DNA of 8,772 nucleotides from Saprospirales bacterium (GTDB taxonomy: Bacteria; Bacteroidota; Bacteroidia; Chitinophagales; Saprospiraceae): positions 1 to 8,772 of the forward strand of contig DLXL01000033.1 in assembly GCA_003448025.1 (NCBI GenBank). The letters are read 5' to 3'. Below are positions 5,570 through 8,772 of this stretch, one piece after another; within the stretch, counting starts at the first letter, position 1; each line of letters opens with the position of its first letter. The position numbers were made by a program, and so were the translations under genes. The notes under the pieces are model-generated. The model worked only from the letters and a program-made list of their open reading frames with translations, ran no database searches and was not told the origin of the DNA.

Positions 5570-8500
5570 ATGAAACCAATTTACCCATTTTTCCCTGTCC
5601 TTATCCTGCTGGTTTCCAGCCTGAACGCTCAAACCAAGTTGACCTCCTCCACCTTCGGCGCTATTGAAGCCCGGAGTATCGGCCCGGCCGTGATGGGTGG
5701 ACGAATTACCGCCATTGAGGGGGTAAACAAAAGCCCCAAAACGATTTACGTAGGTACTGCAGGAGGTGGGGTATGGAAATCTACCACCTCCGGATTTACT
5801 TTCGAGCCAGTTTTTGAAAAATACCCTCAAAGCATCGGAGCTATTGCCATTGACCAAAACAAACCTGAAACCATCTGGGTAGGTACCGGAGAAAGCAACA
5901 TGCGTAACAGTGTGGCTGTGGGCCTTGGTCTGTATAAAAGTACCGATGCCGGCCGGAACTGGACACGTGTTGGCCTTGAAAATTCTGAGCATATTTCTAA
6001 AATCCTGCTCCACCCTACCGATCCAAATATACTCTACGTTGCCGTACCCGGCAAACTCTGGAGCGACAGTCCTGATCGTGGTCTGTACAAAACTACGGAT
6101 GGCGGTAAAACCTGGGAAAAAGTACTTTATACCAACGAGAAGACCGGCTGCGCTGATATCATCATGGATCCACGCAATCCAGACGTGTTGTTGGCTTCTA
6201 TGTGGCAATTCCGTCGTACCCCTTATTCGTTTGTATCTGGTGGCCCGGGTAGCGCGTTATATAAAAGTACGGATGGTGGTAAAAACTGGCGCAAAATTAC
6301 GAACGGGTTGCCTACCGGCGAATTTGGTCGTATCGCGCTGGCCCTGGCGCCCAGCGCTCCGGACAATATGTTGGCCATCGTGGAAAGCGAAAAAACCAGC
6401 TTGCTCATCTCTGCCGATGGCGGCGAAAGTTGGAAATATCAAAGTGCCAACTCCAACGTAACAGCCCGCCCGTTCTATTTTAGTACCCTGGTAGTAGATC
6501 CAAACGACCCAAAACGCGTGTATCGCCCGGCCTTTTCTCTTTCCATCTCCACCGATGGCGGCTATTCCTTCAGCGATGCCTCCAATGCCGGTGGATGGGT
6601 ACACTCTGATCACCATGCGCTTTGGATCAACCCCAACAATACCAGTCACTTGTACCTGGGTACAGATGGTGGCGTGTATATGAGCCTTGATCAGGGCGTT
6701 ACCTGGATGCACCTGAATACTCTCCCTGTATCGCAATTCTACCATGTACAGACTGACGAGCAAACGCCTTACAATGTATATGGTGGTTTGCAGGATAATG
6801 GTTCATGGCGCGGCCCTTCACAAAGCAAAGGCGGCATTGAAAACAGCGACTGGGAAAGTGTAGGTGGTGGCGACGGTTTCTGGGTGCAACCGGATGCCAC
6901 AGATCCGGATATTATTTACAGCGAAAGTCAGGGCGGGGAAGTAGCCAAATATAACCGCAGAACGAACCAGTCGCAGTTCATTAAACCACAACTCAGTAAT
7001 GGTGAAGAAAAACACCGATGGAACTGGAATACCCCACTGGTAAAAGGAGTGAAGAACCCTCGCACCCTTTACATAGGCGCTCAATATGTGTTCAAAAGCG
7101 ATGATCAGGGATTTTCCTGCCAACGCATTTCGCCAGATCTGACTACTAACGATAAAGAAAAGCAGAAACAAGCGGAAAGCGGAGGTGTGACTGTAGATAA
7201 TACCAGCGCCGAAAACCACTGTACTATTTTCAGCATTGGACCTTCGCCCATAGACGAAAACCTCATTTATGCAGGTACTGACGATGGCAATATTCAGGTA
7301 ACCCGCGATGGGGGCAAAAACTGGGAGCTTATTTCTAAAAACATCACAGGCGTGCCTGCAGGCACCTGGGTGAGCCGCGTAACCCCCAGCCGATTTAACA
7401 AAAACAGGGTTTATGCCACCTTCGACAACCATGCATATGGAGATATGAAAACCTATGTAGCCAAATCTGAAGATGGAGGCAAGTCATGGGTAAATATTGG
7501 AACGGATAACGTACTGCAGGGTTATGCACACGTGATCGTGGAGGATTTGGAGAATCCAAACCTTCTGTTTTTAGGCACAGAATTCGGACTGTATTTCAGC
7601 ATGGATGCCGGTCAAAGTTGGGTATTATACAAATCGCGCTTGCCGGAATATGTGGCGGTGCGTGATATGGTGATCCAACCTAAAAATAATGATCTGGTAC
7701 TGGCAACTCACGGTCGCGGGATTTTCATCATTGACGACATATCTCCCATACGCCGCCTCAGCAGCGAATTGTTGGAGAAAAATGCTGCACTGCTTCCTAC
7801 GCGTCCGGCAGTAGCCAGTAGCGGTCACTACGGAAATGCCTTCCCGAATACAGATTCCTATGCCGGCCAAAACGCACCGGAAATTGCCACCATTCAGTAC
7901 TACCTGAAAGACCGGATGAATACCGGCGATGTAACCGTGGAAGTGTTGGATGCTAATGGAAAAGTAATTGCCTCCATGCCGGGCACTAAGCGCAAGGGTA
8001 TTAATTTTGTACGTTGGGATATGCGTTTGGCGCCGCCAAAGGCAGCAAAAGGCGTGCTGGTACAAGGAGAATTTGGCGTTTATGCCGGATTCATCGGTCA
8101 ATTGGCTTTGCCTGGAACCTATACGGTCAGGCTAAGAGCAGCCGACTGGGTAGACCAGGGTTCTCTACAGATTTTGCCAGACCCCTTGATGCCGGAACTG
8201 GACTATGCCAAAAAACGCAGCATTTCCGCTGGATTGTTCCAAATGGTGGAAGAACTCGGCTTACTGGAAGCACAGGTACGCACCCTCAAGGACAGCGTAG
8301 ATCAGCGCATGGGCCAGGCTAAGGACAAGAAACTCAAAGACGAATTGACGAAGATGAGTGGCAATCTGGATTCGTTCCGCAAAACCCTTACGGAAACCAT
8401 TGAGTCCAGGGGTATTACCGGTGAGCAGCAATTGCGCGCACGGTTGGGCAGGCTGTATGTATATACTGAGGCTTCAGACAATATGCCTACCCAATCTATT

Positions 8501-8737
8501 CTGGATGGCCAAAAAACGATAGGTGCAGAACTCAGACAGGCTCAGTCAAAAGCTGAAACCTATTTCAATTACGATTTGGCGGTACTTAACAAATCACTGG
8601 CCAAAGCCAAACTCCCGATCCTCAAGGTACTGGAAAAAAGTGAGTGGGAAAAACAAAACAGCAATGCTGCTTCAGCTCCTCCCCGCCCATTTTGGGAAAT
8701 GAAGGAAGAGTTGCTTAAGATGATGCGGAAGGGGTAG
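5570..8737 (+). CDS. Exported Asp-box (BNR/sortilin-like) beta-propeller protein
   Basis: A 1055-residue protein with a signal peptide (hydrophobic 7-18, cleavage near NAQ at 19-21). Residues 35-725 form beta-propeller blades carrying Asp-box motifs (S-x-D-x-G-x-x-W). Clear ones lie at 124-131, 175-182, 233-240, 281-288, 372-379, 578-585, 633-640 and 677-684. Weaker ones are at 71-78, 327-334 and 510-517, where the final Trp is missing. This pattern matches the large VPS10/sortilin-like glycosyl-hydrolase-annotated family of Bacteroidota. A beta-sandwich-like segment follows (about 770-870, with a GINFVRWDMR strand), then a charged helical, partly coiled-coil tail (880-1055). No sialidase catalytic Arg/Tyr/Glu set is evident, so binding rather than catalysis is likely. 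No type IX secretion C-terminal domain is seen, so it probably stays periplasmic. I chose the ATG at 5570 over upstream TTG 5516 and ATG 5564 for the cleanest signal peptide. Confidence 0.88.
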   Translation: MKPIYPFFPVLILLVSSLNAQTKLTSSTFGAIEARSIGPAVMGGRITAIEGVNKSPKTIYVGTAGGGVWKSTTSGFTFEPVFEKYPQSIGAIAIDQNKPETIWVGTGESNMRNSVAVGLGLYKSTDAGRNWTRVGLENSEHISKILLHPTDPNILYVAVPGKLWSDSPDRGLYKTTDGGKTWEKVLYTNEKTGCADIIMDPRNPDVLLASMWQFRRTPYSFVSGGPGSALYKSTDGGKNWRKITNGLPTGEFGRIALALAPSAPDNMLAIVESEKTSLLISADGGESWKYQSANSNVTARPFYFSTLVVDPNDPKRVYRPAFSLSISTDGGYSFSDASNAGGWVHSDHHALWINPNNTSHLYLGTDGGVYMSLDQGVTWMHLNTLPVSQFYHVQTDEQTPYNVYGGLQDNGSWRGPSQSKGGIENSDWESVGGGDGFWVQPDATDPDIIYSESQGGEVAKYNRRTNQSQFIKPQLSNGEEKHRWNWNTPLVKGVKNPRTLYIGAQYVFKSDDQGFSCQRISPDLTTNDKEKQKQAESGGVTVDNTSAENHCTIFSIGPSPIDENLIYAGTDDGNIQVTRDGGKNWELISKNITGVPAGTWVSRVTPSRFNKNRVYATFDNHAYGDMKTYVAKSEDGGKSWVNIGTDNVLQGYAHVIVEDLENPNLLFLGTEFGLYFSMDAGQSWVLYKSRLPEYVAVRDMVIQPKNNDLVLATHGRGIFIIDDISPIRRLSSELLEKNAALLPTRPAVASSGHYGNAFPNTDSYAGQNAPEIATIQYYLKDRMNTGDVTVEVLDANGKVIASMPGTKRKGINFVRWDMRLAPPKAAKGVLVQGEFGVYAGFIGQLALPGTYTVRLRAADWVDQGSLQILPDPLMPELDYAKKRSISAGLFQMVEELGLLEAQVRTLKDSVDQRMGQAKDKKLKDELTKMSGNLDSFRKTLTETIESRGITGEQQLRARLGRLYVYTEASDNMPTQSILDGQKTIGAELRQAQSKAETYFNYDLAVLNKSLAKAKLPILKVLEKSEWEKQNSNAASAPPRPFWEMKEELLKMMRKG

Positions 8738-8771
8738 ATTTGAGTCATTTTGGGGGTCATTTGAGTCATTT
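8738..8771. repeat. 13-bp direct repeat starting an intergenic region
   Basis: ATTTGAGTCATTT is present at 8738-8750 and 8759-8771, separated by TGGGGGTC, and begins right at the propeller gene's stop codon. GTCATTT itself occurs three times. The window ends here, so the full array length is unknown. Confidence 0.55.
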
Positions 8772-8772
8772 A

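Noticed and set aside
5531..6208. Long open frame on the minus strand (225 codons) and similar ones inside the propeller gene
   Set aside because: These are antisense shadows of a well-supported gene; their translations show no domain, and their lengths follow from the codon use of the real gene.
6259..6290. Near-identical DNA stretches within the propeller gene (also around 5933)
   Set aside because: They encode successive Asp-box motifs, so the similarity follows from the protein repeat and not from a separate DNA element.
8738..8771. Start of a CRISPR array
   Set aside because: The repeat unit is 13 bp with an 8-bp spacer, far below CRISPR repeat and spacer sizes, and no cas gene is present.

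Overview
The window looks like chromosomal DNA from a member of the Bacteroidota, probably an environmental Saprospirales/Chitinophagales-like bacterium. This is inferred from several signs. Start codons have A-rich leaders and no Shine-Dalgarno sequence. TAnnTTTG-type -7 promoter elements are present. There is a long periplasmic Asp-box (BNR) propeller protein of a kind common in this phylum. Intergenic DNA carries short phrase-like repeats. There are no rRNA or tRNA genes, no CRISPR array and no transposase gene.

Left part (1-2429, all minus strand): read in the direction of transcription, a TetR-type regulator (2429-1749) is followed by a long-chain-type polyprenyl diphosphate synthase (1645-674). 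Eight bases further on comes a short glyoxalase-II-like metallo-beta-lactamase hydrolase (665-27). The last two form a likely operon with its own candidate promoter at 1655-1662. The prenyl synthase probably makes the menaquinone side chain, and the hydrolase is general thioester/glyoxal metabolism.

Middle (2430-4179): the regulator is divergent from a plus-strand gene for a secreted, helical, cysteine-bearing protein of unknown function (2551-3306). The 121-bp divergent region holds an operator-like dyad, a 10-bp-period direct repeat and a good -7 element (2510-2517). Next is an SPFH/prohibitin-family protein with a lipoprotein-like N-terminus (3376-4179). The two plus-strand genes are 69 bp apart and may be co-transcribed.

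A 469-bp gene-free stretch (4180-4648) contains the most striking non-coding structure in the window: a 168-bp foldback element (4194-4361). Its 22-bp perfect terminal inverted repeats end in TA, and its interior is also largely self-complementary, so it looks like a MITE. A second strong hairpin lies at 4418-4453.

Right part (4649-8737, plus strand): a secreted LolA/LolB-like beta-protein (4649-5374), then a 195-bp repeat-rich spacer with two terminator-like structures, then a 1055-residue exported Asp-box propeller protein (5570-8737). The right edge of the window begins another intergenic direct repeat (13 bp, twice).

I do not see a clearly recognisable defence, secretion or biosynthetic system. 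The best candidates for something undescribed are the foldback element and the TetR / secreted helical protein / lipoprotein-like prohibitin cluster.
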